Origin: DASRHG01 sp035650655
Lineage (GTDB): Bacteria > Desulfobacterota > Binatia > DP-6
Reading direction: 5' to 3'
DNA length: 64,000 nucleotides
Assembly (NCBI GenBank): GCA_035650655.1
Contig: DASRHG010000031.1
Coordinates: 10,041 to 74,040 of the forward strand
Shown here: in pieces, positions 34,113 through 43,258 of the stretch
Layout of the letters: each line of letters starts with the position of its first letter
How positions within the stretch are numbered: the stretch's first letter is position 1
The notes under the pieces: model-generated
The model's database searches: none
Seen by the model: the letters and a program-made list of their open reading frames with translations, nothing else
Told to the model about the DNA's origin: nothing
Program-made: the position numbers and the translations under genes

Positions 34113-34739
34113 CTACGGCAGCCGGCGGAGCGCCGCGACCACCCGGCGCGCGCGCTCGCGCTGTCCCGCGTCGTTCAGGTGGATGCCGTCGGGCAGGAAG
34201 AGCGCCCGCGGGAAGCCGTCGTGGAAGTCGATCAGCTGCTCCGGCGGGAAGGCGGCGTGAAGCGCCGCGTTCACCGCCGCGACGTCCGCCTCCCAGTCGG
34301 GCATCGGCGGGTACATGGGCGGCGTCGTCGCGACCAGCACGCGCGCGGGCGCGGCGGCGGCGACGAGCGCGCGGTAGCAGGCGACGATCGTCGCCGGCGC
34401 GGCGTGGAGCACCTGCACGTCGTTCGTGCCGAACGCCGCGACGACGACGTCCGGCCGCTCGGCGCGCGCCGCAGCGAGCTGCGGCATCGCCCACGGGAAG
34501 CCGGCGGGAAGGCGCGCGGGCTCGCAGGCCGTCGCGCCGCCGAAGCCGTGATTCGCGAAGGTCGCCTCCGGCAGGGCGCGCGCGGCGTACTCGCACCAGC
34601 GCGGCCGCGGCCCGATCGGCCAGTCCGCCATGGTGTTCGAGTCGCCGAGGCACGCGACCGTGCGGTGGCGGCCCGCCGACGGCGCGCCCTGACAGGCGCC
34701 CGCGAGGATGGCCGCGACGGCGACGAGCCCGAGGCGCAC
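34113..34739 (-). CDS. SGNH/GDSL hydrolase lipoprotein
   Basis: 208 residues from GTG at 34739, preceded by an AAGGGGAG Shine-Dalgarno. N-terminal signal with a lipobox-like LAGAC (Cys 16). Catalytic blocks: CLGDSNTM (Ser), FGTNDVQV (Asn) and DGIHLNDAGQ (Asp, His). Probably a periplasmic or outer-membrane esterase on acylated glycan. Divergent from the hexapeptide acetyltransferase across repeat copy 2, so an acetyl-adding and an acyl-removing enzyme may share a control region. Confidence 0.88.
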   Translation of the reverse strand: MRLGLVAVAAILAGACQGAPSAGRHRTVACLGDSNTMADWPIGPRPRWCEYAARALPEATFANHGFGGATACEPARLPAGFPWAMPQLAAARAERPDVVVAAFGTNDVQVLHAAPATIVACYRALVAAAAPARVLVATTPPMYPPMPDWEADVAAVNAALHAAFPPEQLIDFHDGFPRALFLPDGIHLNDAGQRERARRVVAALRRLP

Positions 34740-34795
34740 CGGCTCCCCTTCGCACGAACGCCGGAGGCTGCCAAGCGCGCGGCGCCGGATCGTGC

Positions 34796-34943
34796 GCCGG
34801 TTTGCGAGTCGCGGGGAGCGCGTGCGGCCGCGGGGGAGCCCTCGCGGGGGCGACAAGGCGCCCGGCGCACTCCGCCTGGGGCCTCGTACGGCGCCGGGCT
34901 CTCGCCCCCCGCGGCCGGGTCGGTGCTGCGCGCGCAAGCCGAC
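34796..34943 (+). repeat. Palindromic intergenic repeat, copy 2 (~148 bp)
   Basis: Opens GCCGGTTTGCG and ends CTGCGCGCGCAAGCCGAC, so the ends are imperfect inverted repeats. The 64-bp core at 34846-34909 differs from that of copy 1 at about five positions, mostly in the loop. The left flank of the core (GGGGGAGCCCTCGC) equals the reverse complement of the right flank of copy 1, as if flanks had been exchanged or inverted by recombination within the palindrome. Located between the divergent SGNH lipoprotein and acetyltransferase genes. Confidence 0.75.
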
Positions 34944-34994
34944 GAACGCCGCGCGGGTGTTGACCGAGCGCGCGGCGCGTGATGAGCGGGGCCG

Positions 34995-35576
34995 ATGGCG
35001 GAGGCGGGGCTCCGGCGGCTCGTCGCGAACTGGCTGCGGAGCGTGCCGCCCCGGCGCCTCGCGTCGCTCGCCGCCGAGACCTACGCCGGCGCGCTCGTGC
35101 GGAGCCTCCCGGGCCCGGAGGGCTTCCTGCTGCGCTGGGCGCTCTACAAGAGCCTCTTCCACCGCCTCACCGGGCCGTGCTGGATCTACCCGGGCGTCCG
35201 GATCTCGCACGCCTACGGCATCAGCGCCGGGCGCCACCTGAGCGTGAACGCCGGCGCGTTCCTCTACGGCCGCGGCACGCTCGCGATCGGCGATCACGTG
35301 ATGATCGGCCCGAACGCCGTGATCGTCTCCTCCCAGCACCGCTTCGACGACCCGCGCGTGCCGATGATCTTCCAGGGCCATCGCGCCGCGCCGGTCGCGA
35401 TCGGGTCGGACGTCTGGATCGGGGCGAACGCGGTCGTCCTTCCCGGCGTGCGCGTCGCCGACGGCACGGTCGTGAGCGCGGGCGCGGTCGTCACGCGCGA
35501 CACCGCGCCCTACACGGTCGTCGGCGGCGTCCCCGCCGCGCCGATCGGGGAGCGACCGCGGCTCGTCGCGACGTAG
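34995..35576 (+). CDS. Hexapeptide-repeat O-acetyltransferase (maltose/galactoside acetyltransferase-like)
   Basis: 193 residues from ATG at 34995. The C-terminal two-thirds is a left-handed beta helix of hexapeptide turns (IGDHVMIGPNAVI, VWIGANAVVLPGV, TVVSAGAVVT) with the catalytic His in SSQHRFDD and the usual VVGGVPA end. Uses acetyl-CoA to acetylate a sugar hydroxyl in the cytoplasm. TTGACC at 34960-34965 is a possible -35. Followed 17 bp downstream by an ArnT-like gene. Confidence 0.9.
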   Translation: MAEAGLRRLVANWLRSVPPRRLASLAAETYAGALVRSLPGPEGFLLRWALYKSLFHRLTGPCWIYPGVRISHAYGISAGRHLSVNAGAFLYGRGTLAIGDHVMIGPNAVIVSSQHRFDDPRVPMIFQGHRAAPVAIGSDVWIGANAVVLPGVRVADGTVVSAGAVVTRDTAPYTVVGGVPAAPIGERPRLVAT

Positions 35577-35593
35577 CGGGCGGGAGGACGCCC

Positions 35594-37282
35594 GTGTCGC
35601 GCGCCCCCGCCGTCTCTCCGCGCGCCGCGCGCCGCGCGCTCGCGGCGATCTTCGCGGCCGCCCTCGCGCTCCGGCTGGTCCACGTCGGCTGGGGGCTCCC
35701 GAGCTACGTGCTGCCCGACGAGGCGCTTCTCTTCGTCGGGCCCGCCGCCGCCGTCGCGCGCGGGACGGGGCTCGTGCCGGTGTCGTTCCTCCACCCGCCC
35801 GTGCTCGTCTACCTGCTCGCGGGCGTGTACCGCACGGCGGCGTTCGTCACCGGCGCCTCGCTCGACCTGGGCGGGCCCGCCGGGCACGCGACGCTCGCCC
35901 GGCTCGCGCTCCTCGGCCGCGCGACGGCCGCCGTCACGGGCGCCCTCACCGTCCTGCCGCTCTTCGCGCTCGCGCGCCACCTGGCGGGCACGCGGGCGGC
36001 GCTCCTCGCCGCGGCCGCGATGGCGGTCGTGCCGTTCCACGTGCTCGAGAGCCATCGCGTCAACCCCGACGGGGCGAGCCTCGTGCTCATGCTCTGCGCG
36101 GCCGAGCGCGCGGTCGCCGCCCTCACGCGGGCGTCGCCGTGGCCGGTGCTCGCGGCCTTCGCGCTCGCAGGGCTCGCCGGCGCGACGAAGTACACCGGGC
36201 TCGCGGCCGCGGCCGTTCCCGCGGCGCTCCTCCTCGGGACCCGCGAGGGGCCGCGCGCGCAGCGCGTGGGCCTCGTCGCCGCCGGCGCGCTCGCCGTGGC
36301 CGCGGGATTCGCGCTCGGCATGGCGCCCGCCGCCTTCGCCCCCGGCCGCGTCGTCGACGGGATGCGCGCGCTCGCGACCTTCGGCTACGCGGACGTGCCG
36401 CCCGGCGAGGCGCTCCCGCGGACGGTTTGGACGGGCGTCCGCTTCCTCTACCCGCTCGTCGCCTCCCTGCCCTTCATCCTCGGCTGGCCGCTCCATCTCC
36501 TCGGCCTCGCCGGCGCCGTCGCGCTCGCCCGGCGGTCCCGCGTCGCGGCGCTCGTCCTCGCGGCCGGGACGGTGCCCGTCTTCCTCGTGGTCGGCGCCTC
36601 CCCGCTCGCCGTCGCGCGCTACTACATGCCGATCGTCCCGTACCTCGTGCTCGCGGCCGGCGCGGTGCTCGACCGCCTCGCCGCCCGCGCGCCGCGCGCG
36701 GGCGGCGTCGCGGCGGCGCTCGTGCTCGGCTACACGGCGCTGCTCGCCGTCGCGCAGGTGGGCCGCATGGGCTTCGGGCCCGAGCGCGCGGCCGCCGCGC
36801 GCCTCGAGGCCCGCGCCGCCACGGCGCGCGCGGCGGGGACGCCGCTCGTCGTCGCCTTCCCCTCCCCCGTGGCCCTGGCCTACGATCCGCTCGGTCCGGC
36901 GCTGCGGGCCGCCGACGTGACGATCGTCTACTTTCCACGGGCCCTCCAGCCGCCCTCCGGCGTCCGCCCGGCGAACGCGGACGAGGGCGGGCCCGAGGCG
37001 GCCGCCGCGGAGCGGGCGTGGCTCGACGACGCGCGCGTCGACGTCGTCGTCCTCCCGAGCTGGGTCCGCCACGCGATCGTCCGGGCCGGCCCCTCGCCCG
37101 CCGCCGGCTTCCATCGCCGGCTCGCCTCGGGCGCGCTCGGCTTCGAGCGGGTCGCGGACCTCCGCACGACGTTCCCCACCGCCGCGCTCTACACGTGGGC
37201 GGATCCGAAGCTCGACGGCGCGTTCGAGGCGGGCATCGTCGGCTACGAGCTCTTCGCGCGTCCACCGGGCGCGCGGCGGTAG
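35594..37282 (+). CDS. ArnT/PMT-like membrane glycosyltransferase
   Basis: 562 residues from GTG at 35594. First loop YVLPDEALLFVGPAA carries the acidic catalytic pair (PDE); HPPVLVYLLAG, SHRVNPDGASL and ATKYTGLAAA follow the PMT_2/ArnT pattern. About eleven helices, then a ~130-residue soluble domain (DARVDVVVLPSWVRHAI). Likely uses polyprenyl-phosphate sugar on the periplasmic side. Its last 40 bp overlap the 3' end of the convergent YfhO-like gene. Confidence 0.85.
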   Translation: MSRAPAVSPRAARRALAAIFAAALALRLVHVGWGLPSYVLPDEALLFVGPAAAVARGTGLVPVSFLHPPVLVYLLAGVYRTAAFVTGASLDLGGPAGHATLARLALLGRATAAVTGALTVLPLFALARHLAGTRAALLAAAAMAVVPFHVLESHRVNPDGASLVLMLCAAERAVAALTRASPWPVLAAFALAGLAGATKYTGLAAAAVPAALLLGTREGPRAQRVGLVAAGALAVAAGFALGMAPAAFAPGRVVDGMRALATFGYADVPPGEALPRTVWTGVRFLYPLVASLPFILGWPLHLLGLAGAVALARRSRVAALVLAAGTVPVFLVVGASPLAVARYYMPIVPYLVLAAGAVLDRLAARAPRAGGVAAALVLGYTALLAVAQVGRMGFGPERAAAARLEARAATARAAGTPLVVAFPSPVALAYDPLGPALRAADVTIVYFPRALQPPSGVRPANADEGGPEAAAAERAWLDDARVDVVVLPSWVRHAIVRAGPSPAAGFHRRLASGALGFERVADLRTTFPTAALYTWADPKLDGAFEAGIVGYELFARPPGARR

Positions 37283-39429
37283 ACGCCGCGGGCGAGCGCG
37301 ACCGTCGCGACGAGCGCCGCGGCGGAGAGCGCGAGGCCGCCCGTGAACGAGCGCGGCCGGTAGAGGAGCTCCACGTCGTGCACGCCCGCCGCGAGCGGCA
37401 GCGCGCGGAGCGCGTAGTCCGCGCGGAGGATGGGAGCCGGCACGCCGTCGACGCGCGCCGTCCAGCCGGGGAACCAGGTGTCCGCGACGACCAGGACGGC
37501 CGCGCTCCGCGGCGCGGCGCGCAGGCGAAGCCGCTCGGCGCCCTCGGCGACGACCTCGACCGGCGGCTCCCCGCCGGAGGGCGCCCCGACGGGCGGCACG
37601 GCGCCGTGCGGATCGGGCTCGAGCACGACCGTCGCCCTCGGGTCGAACCCGCGGTCGAGCACCATCGCGAAGCTCGCCGCCTCGTCGGCCGCGACGGTCA
37701 CGTGGTGGTGGAGCGCGAAGCGGGGCATGGGCGGCCGGTAGAAGACGGCGTCGCCGTCCGGCAGAGTCGCGATCGGCGCCCACCCGGCCCGGCGGAGCGG
37801 CCTCGCGTCGCGCGCGGGCAGCGCGACCAGCCCGAGGCCGAGCATCGCCGCCGTGCCGGGCCGCTTCGCGAGCCCCTTCCACGCGCGGCGCTCGAGCCCG
37901 AACTCGAGCGCGTCGATCCCGAGCGCGCGGCCGAGGCGCTCGATGCGTCGTGGCGGCACCGCGGGCTCGTAGCCCCACGCCGACGGCAGCCGGCCGGCGA
38001 GCAGGAGGCCGGCGCGCAGCTCGGGCGCCGCGAGCACACGCGGCTCGCCCGGCAGGCGCGCGCGGAGGGCGCGCAGCACCGCCGCGCGCGCCTCGACGCG
38101 CGGCAGGTCCGGCGCCGGCCGGAGACCCGTCGTGCCGACCGCCCGCATGACGTTCGCGCCATGGAGCGCGACGAGCGCCGCCGCGACGGCCCAGCCGCCG
38201 CGGCGGCCGAGCACGCCCATGCCGGCGGCACCGACGAGCGCCACGAGCGCCGCGTCGCGCGGCCGGCCGACCGCCGCGGCCGCGAGCGCGAGCGCGACCG
38301 CCACGACGAGCGCGACCGGCCCGCCGCCGCGCCGCAGGCGCGCGACCCCCGCCGCCGCGAGGCACCCCGCGAACACGACGACGAGGAGGTTCCACCCGAA
38401 CGCAAAACGAAGGCCCGAATAGGGCCAGACGTCGTACAGGTGGACGAAGGGCCACGTCGCGGCGAAGAGGGTCCACACGAGCGCGGCGGTCCACGCGACG
38501 CGCCGGGGCCCGGACGCGATCCCCACCCCGAGGCACAGGAGCCCGGCCGGCCCCACCCGATCGAGCATCGCGCGGAGGAGCTGCGCCGGGCCCGGCACGC
38601 CGAAGAGCCGGCGGAGGGACGCGAACGCGCGCGCGTCGACGGTCCGGCTGCTCTCGGCGACCGTCTCGGCGAGCGGCAGCAGCTGCACCGCGGCGAGCGC
38701 CGCGCCGAGCGCGACGCAGGCGGCGACGAGCGCCAGGCGGCGCACGCGGTGGCCGTGGCCGTTCGGGCCGAGCATCGAGAGCGTCACGGCGAGGACCGCC
38801 GTGTCGAGCGGGATCTCCGGGTAGCCGGCGAGCCACTGCACGGCCGCCGCGAGGGCCAGCACCGGCGCGAACCGCGGGTCGCCGCCCATGACGCCGTCGG
38901 CCGCGATCAGGACGGCCGGGGCCCACGTGAGACCGTAGAGCGCCTGCGGATGGTCGATGCCCGCGTGGGCGAGGCCGTTGAACGCACCCGTCGTCGCGAT
39001 CACCGCGCCGACCGCTCCGCCGGCGAGGCCGATCCCCGTGCGGGCGACGTAGCACAGGACGAGGAGCGCGAAGGCGAAGAGATGCGGCGCGTAGAGGACC
39101 TGCATCGCTTCCCACGGCGCGAGGACGAGGTTCGCCAGCAGGACCGGAACGTAGAGCACGGACCCCTGGGACGTCCCGTGGAGCGGGAGCCCGCAGTACT
39201 CGTAGGGGTTCCAGAGCGGGACCCCGCCCGCGCGCACGGTCTCGGCGACGTAGCGGTGCTTGGCGAGGCACATCGCGAAGAGGTCCCCGCCCCCCACGCG
39301 CGCGCCGAAGCCGCCGCTCCACGCCGCGAGCACGCTCTCGACGCCGGCGACGGCGAGCGCCACGAGGAGGACGGCCGCGCGTCGGGGCCGCGCGCCGGTG
39401 CCGCGCGTCCCGTTCACGAGACCGGCCAT
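37243..39429 (-). CDS. YfhO-family membrane protein (GT-C-like)
   Basis: 728 residues from ATG at 39429, overlapping the upstream stop (39414) by 16 nt. VPLWNPYEYCGLPLHG in the first loop, AGYPEIPLD later, and C-terminal DTWFPGWTARVDG with RADYALRAL and HDVELLYRPRSF. These match the 26516 protein motif for motif, so the two are paralogues. Expected to glycosylate a periplasmic polymer from a lipid-linked donor. Last gene of a coupled minus-strand run that begins at 48001. Confidence 0.87.
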   Translation of the reverse strand: MAGLVNGTRGTGARPRRAAVLLVALAVAGVESVLAAWSGGFGARVGGGDLFAMCLAKHRYVAETVRAGGVPLWNPYEYCGLPLHGTSQGSVLYVPVLLANLVLAPWEAMQVLYAPHLFAFALLVLCYVARTGIGLAGGAVGAVIATTGAFNGLAHAGIDHPQALYGLTWAPAVLIAADGVMGGDPRFAPVLALAAAVQWLAGYPEIPLDTAVLAVTLSMLGPNGHGHRVRRLALVAACVALGAALAAVQLLPLAETVAESSRTVDARAFASLRRLFGVPGPAQLLRAMLDRVGPAGLLCLGVGIASGPRRVAWTAALVWTLFAATWPFVHLYDVWPYSGLRFAFGWNLLVVVFAGCLAAAGVARLRRGGGPVALVVAVALALAAAAVGRPRDAALVALVGAAGMGVLGRRGGWAVAAALVALHGANVMRAVGTTGLRPAPDLPRVEARAAVLRALRARLPGEPRVLAAPELRAGLLLAGRLPSAWGYEPAVPPRRIERLGRALGIDALEFGLERRAWKGLAKRPGTAAMLGLGLVALPARDARPLRRAGWAPIATLPDGDAVFYRPPMPRFALHHHVTVAADEAASFAMVLDRGFDPRATVVLEPDPHGAVPPVGAPSGGEPPVEVVAEGAERLRLRAAPRSAAVLVVADTWFPGWTARVDGVPAPILRADYALRALPLAAGVHDVELLYRPRSFTGGLALSAAALVATVALARGVYRRAPGGRAKSS

Positions 39430-41552
39430 GGCCGCACGACGACGCGCCGCCGGTGCACGCGGCCCGCGCCGCGGTCCGCGAGCCAGCCTTCGCCTTCGGT
39501 GACGAGGCCGACCTCGAGCACGTAGCGGCCCGGCGGCGGGACGGAGGTGTCCACCTGCGCACGCAGGCGCTCGCCGGGCGCGAGGTCGGCCGCGACCGGC
39601 ACGGGCACGCTCTCGTACGCGAGGGCGCCCGTCCGCGGGGCGCGCCAGCGCGCAGCGAGCGCGAGGCGTCCGGCGCGCCGGGCGGTGAGCCCCGGCCACG
39701 TGACGCGGCTCCGGTTCTCCACCTCGACCCAGAGCCAGGTGTGGAGCCCCGCGAAGAAGCGCCGCGGGAGGGCGCCGCGCAGGCGCGCGCGCCCGGCGCC
39801 CGGCGGGAGCGCGCGCGGAAGCCCGCGGAGCGTCCGCCCGTCGTCGGGACGCTCGAGCTCGTCGCGGAGGCGCGCGACGAGGTCGCCGCACGGCGCGCGC
39901 ACCGCGTACACGACGTCGGTCCCGGGCCGCGCGGCGACCGCGAGCGGGAGCTGCCGCTCGCCGTCGGCCCACGCGCGCGCGAGAAGCGGCGCGTCGCCCG
40001 CGTGCACGACGAGCCAGCGGAGCCCGGTGAGCGCGCAGAGGTCCCGGAACGCGCGCGCGTCGGGGAGCCGCTGCGCGAGCGTCATGAGGAGCCGGTCGCT
40101 CGCGGGCGCGTGGCCGGAGTAGCCGTTCACGAGCGGCAGCCAGTGGAGCGACGACGCCACCATGTGGCGGCCCGTCGCGACGAGTGCCGCCCCGTCCATC
40201 ACGGAGTTGACGACGGGCAGGTGGAGAACCGGACCCGTTGCGCCGTGGCGCGCGAGCCAGCGGTCGGCCGCGGACCCGCGCGCGTCGCCGGCCGCGGTCG
40301 AGACCGGGAGGAGCGGCGGCAGCCACGCCGGCCGGCCCGGCGGCCGGCGGCCGGGCGCGTCCGCGAGCGCGAGCACGACCGCGGCGGCGACGAGCGCCCC
40401 CGCGGCGAGGCGCGCGGCGCCCCGGCCGCCGCGCCGCGCGGCCGCGGTGGCGAGCGCGGCGGCGCCGGCGGCGGCGAGCAGCGCGAGCGCCAGGAGCGGC
40501 AGGACGACGAACCGGATCGGCGCGCGCATCCGGGCGAAGCCCGGGACCAAGCGCGCGGCGAGCGCGTAGGGGCCCGGGATCGCGTAGCCGAGCGTCAGCA
40601 GCACGCCGAGCACGGCGACGGCGAGGAGCGCCGCACGCAGATGCGGCGGGAAGGGCCGGCGCGCGACGGCGCCGACGGCCGCGAGCGCGAGGAGCGGCCA
40701 GCCGAGCGCGCGGCGGAGCGTCGCGAGGGCGACCGGCGCGGTGGCGGCGAGGATCGGCGGACCGCCCGCGGGGTACGCGGGCAGGAGCCCGGTTTCGATC
40801 CCGCGGACGTAGGGGAGCACGACCGGGATCGCGGCGAGACCGCCGAGGACCAGCGCGGCGGCCGGCGCGAGGCCCGTCCGCCCGCGCCGGCGCGCCTCCC
40901 ACACGACGGCCGGCGCGAAGGCGAGGAGCGCGGCCGCGAGCTCGAACCCGATGTAGAGCCCGGCCCAGAGCTGCGCGGCGGTCGCGACGGCGAGCGCCGC
41001 GAGCGTCGCCGGCCGCGGCCGCACGGCAGCGCGCCACGCGAGCAGGAGGACGAGCGGCAGGAAGTGGATCGGCATCTCGTTCATCCGCGACCAGCCGAGG
41101 AGGGTCGACGGCCCGAACGCGAACGCGACGCCGGCGAGGAAGGCGGCCGCGGCGCTGCCGGTCCACGCGCGCGCGGCGGCGAAGGTCGTGAGCGCGACCG
41201 TCCAAACGACCGCGAGCGCGGTCACGTTGTAGGTGAGGACCGGGTTCGCCGTGAGCCAGTAGACCGGGCCCGCGACGGGCAGGAGGCCGAGCAGGTTCTC
41301 CGAGCACGCGAGCGTGTTCGGCGCCGGGTGGAAGACGTTCGCGTCGAAGACGCGGAGCGGCGCCGTCGCGACCCCGTGCGCGTCCCAGGCGAGCGTCCAG
41401 ACGTAGAGCGAGAGGTCCGCGACGCCCCACGCCGCGCCCGGGTCGGGGAGCATCGTCCCGAGCACGCGCGGCAGCGGCCACGCGAGCCAGGCGGCGAGCG
41501 CCGCGTACCCGAGCGCGGCGGCGGCGAGCGTCCGGCGGTTGGGGACGCGCAC
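39414..41552 (-). CDS. Large GT-C-like membrane protein with C-terminal Ig-like domain
   Basis: 712 residues from GTG at 41552, 6 bp after the upstream methyltransferase stop. Loop one LSLYVWTLAWDAHG and HPAPNTLACSENLL, then GFARMRAPIRF, ASSLHWLPLVNGYSGH and a C-terminal beta module VENRSRVTWPGL. Same architecture as the 22071 protein and, more distantly, the 17617 protein. Presumed lipid-linked-sugar transferase; acceptor unknown. The C-terminal module resembles Ig-like domains that bind polysaccharide in related transferases (inference). Confidence 0.85.
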   Translation of the reverse strand: MRVPNRRTLAAAALGYAALAAWLAWPLPRVLGTMLPDPGAAWGVADLSLYVWTLAWDAHGVATAPLRVFDANVFHPAPNTLACSENLLGLLPVAGPVYWLTANPVLTYNVTALAVVWTVALTTFAAARAWTGSAAAAFLAGVAFAFGPSTLLGWSRMNEMPIHFLPLVLLLAWRAAVRPRPATLAALAVATAAQLWAGLYIGFELAAALLAFAPAVVWEARRRGRTGLAPAAALVLGGLAAIPVVLPYVRGIETGLLPAYPAGGPPILAATAPVALATLRRALGWPLLALAAVGAVARRPFPPHLRAALLAVAVLGVLLTLGYAIPGPYALAARLVPGFARMRAPIRFVVLPLLALALLAAAGAAALATAAARRGGRGAARLAAGALVAAAVVLALADAPGRRPPGRPAWLPPLLPVSTAAGDARGSAADRWLARHGATGPVLHLPVVNSVMDGAALVATGRHMVASSLHWLPLVNGYSGHAPASDRLLMTLAQRLPDARAFRDLCALTGLRWLVVHAGDAPLLARAWADGERQLPLAVAARPGTDVVYAVRAPCGDLVARLRDELERPDDGRTLRGLPRALPPGAGRARLRGALPRRFFAGLHTWLWVEVENRSRVTWPGLTARRAGRLALAARWRAPRTGALAYESVPVPVAADLAPGERLRAQVDTSVPPPGRYVLEVGLVTEGEGWLADRGAGRVHRRRVVVRPWPVS

Positions 41553-41558
41553 GCCGGC

Positions 41559-42464
41559 CTAGCGGTCCCCCGCGCGCCGGGCGAACGCCACGACGCGCGC
41601 CTCGAGGCCGACCCACCGGCTCGCGGCGAGCACCGCCGCGACGCCGGCGCGCACGAGGGGGTGGAGCCGGTACCGGCCGAGGTGCGGGTTCTCCCGCTCC
41701 ATCCGCTCCACGCGGAACCCGCTCTCGGCGAGCAGGCGCGCGAGCGTCGCCGGGGTGAAGTACTCGTAGTGATAGGGCACGTACAGCCGATCCGCGACCG
41801 CGCCGCCGCCGGGCAGCCGGCCGAGCCAGTCGGCGGTCGCGAACGCGAGGCTCCGGTGATTCGGGACCGCGACGAAGAGAACGCCGTCGGGGACGAGGAG
41901 CGCGTGGGCGCGGGCGAGGAACGCACGCGGGTCGCGCGTGTGCTCGAGGACGTCGCCCATCGTGATCGCGTCGTACCGGCCGGCGAGCGGCGCCGTCGTG
42001 AAGTCGCCGAGCGCGACCGCGACGCCGAACTCCGCGGCCGCGCGCGCCGCGGCCTCGGGCGACACGTCGACGCCGCTCGCATCCCACCCCGCCTCGCGCG
42101 CGAGGTGGACGAGGAGCCCCGTGCCGACGCCGACGTCGAGGAGCCGCCGGCCGGGCGCGAGCGCCGCGAGCGTCGCGAGGTGGCGCCCGAAGGCGCGCAC
42201 GACGGGGTCGTTCGCGTCGTAGCCGCGGCCGTAGGCGTCCCACATGCCGCGCACCTCCGGCTGCGTCTCCCCGCGGAGCGCGGCCGTCTCGAGCCGCGCC
42301 GCCTCCTCGGCCGTCGGGAGCGGGTCGACGTAGACGAGGCCGCACGCGCAGCGCACGATCCGGCGCGTCGGCCGGACGTGGAGCGCCCGCGCGGCGCGGC
42401 CGCCGCAGAGCGGGCACGCGCGGGGCGCTCGGCCGCCGTCCACGGCGGGCGGGGCCCCCGTCAC
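41559..42464 (-). CDS. Class I SAM methyltransferase with N-terminal Cys-knuckle
   Basis: 301 residues from GTG at 42464 (GTGA overlap with the upstream stop). N-terminus CPLCGGRAARALHV then CACGLVYVDPLP, a zinc-ribbon typical of sugar methyltransferases in glycan clusters. SAM motif I LDVGVGTGLLVHLA, MGDVLEHTRDP post-motif, and HYEYFTPATLARLL near residue 225. Same domain order as the 5621 protein. Substrate unknown. Confidence 0.89.
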   Translation of the reverse strand: MTGAPPAVDGGRAPRACPLCGGRAARALHVRPTRRIVRCACGLVYVDPLPTAEEAARLETAALRGETQPEVRGMWDAYGRGYDANDPVVRAFGRHLATLAALAPGRRLLDVGVGTGLLVHLAREAGWDASGVDVSPEAAARAAAEFGVAVALGDFTTAPLAGRYDAITMGDVLEHTRDPRAFLARAHALLVPDGVLFVAVPNHRSLAFATADWLGRLPGGGAVADRLYVPYHYEYFTPATLARLLAESGFRVERMERENPHLGRYRLHPLVRAGVAAVLAASRWVGLEARVVAFARRAGDR

Positions 42465-43258
42465 GACGCCGCTCCGTCGCGCGCGGGCCGCCAGAGCACG
42501 AGGTCGAGCGCGCGGTCGAGGTCACCTTCGCGCACGGTGAAGTCGTCGACGTCGATCGCCGTCGGCGCGCCCGCCCCGCGCACGCGGCGGCGGACGAGCC
42601 GCGCGAGCCGCGGGAAGGCCCAGCGGACGGCGGCGGCGGGGAGGAGGCGCCGGAGGCGGAGCGGGTCCCACCGCAGCCACCGCCGGACGGCCGCGCCGCG
42701 CGCGGCCTCCCACGCGAGGACCGCCGGCGAGCCGTGGACGCCGAGCATCCGCACCCCGGGGACGACCGGCGCCGCGAGCGCGAGCAGCTCCGGGGCCGTC
42801 CACTCCCGCAGGTGATACGGGTTCTCCGACACCGACATGAGGCGGTTCGGCGTCGTGACGAGGAGCTCGCCCCCCTCGGCGGTCGCCGTGACGAGCGCGC
42901 GGAGAAAGCGCTCGGGATCGACGAGGTGCTCGATCACCTGGAAGCTCACGACCAGGTCGAAGCGCGCGCCGCCCGCTTGGAACCGCTCGAGGTCCGCCGT
43001 CCGGAACGCGAGGCGCGGGCTCGCGTGGCGCGCGCGCGCGACGGCGACCGCCTCGGGCCGGTCGACGCCGACGACGCTCGTCGCCACCTCGGCGAGGAGC
43101 GCCGCGCCGTAGCCCTCGCCGCAACCGGCGTCGAGGACGCGCCGGCCGGCGGCGCGCGCGCGGGCGAAGCGGTACGCCGCGAGGTGTCGCGCCAGGTCGA
43201 CGGCGAACTCGCCGCCCGCGCCCGGCAGCCGCTCGCCCGTGAACCCCGGCGCGGTCAC
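42461..43258 (-). CDS. Class I SAM-dependent methyltransferase
   Basis: 265 residues from GTG at 43258, overlapping the stop of the GT-C/HEAT gene (GTGA). Motif I LDAGCGEGYGAALLA, DRPEAV at beta2, SFQVIEHLVDPERF post-motif, and VTTPNRLMSVSENPYH, which is frequent in glycan-cluster methyltransferases of the Methyltransf_23 kind. Coupled at both ends to its neighbours. Substrate unknown. Confidence 0.88.
   Translation of the reverse strand: MTAPGFTGERLPGAGGEFAVDLARHLAAYRFARARAAGRRVLDAGCGEGYGAALLAEVATSVVGVDRPEAVAVARARHASPRLAFRTADLERFQAGGARFDLVVSFQVIEHLVDPERFLRALVTATAEGGELLVTTPNRLMSVSENPYHLREWTAPELLALAAPVVPGVRMLGVHGSPAVLAWEAARGAAVRRWLRWDPLRLRRLLPAAAVRWAFPRLARLVRRRVRGAGAPTAIDVDDFTVREGDLDRALDLVLWRPARDGAAS

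Noticed and set aside
34796..34943. Repeat copies as transcription terminators
   Set aside because: All three lie between divergent gene starts, where no transcript needs to end, and there is no T-tract after the stem.
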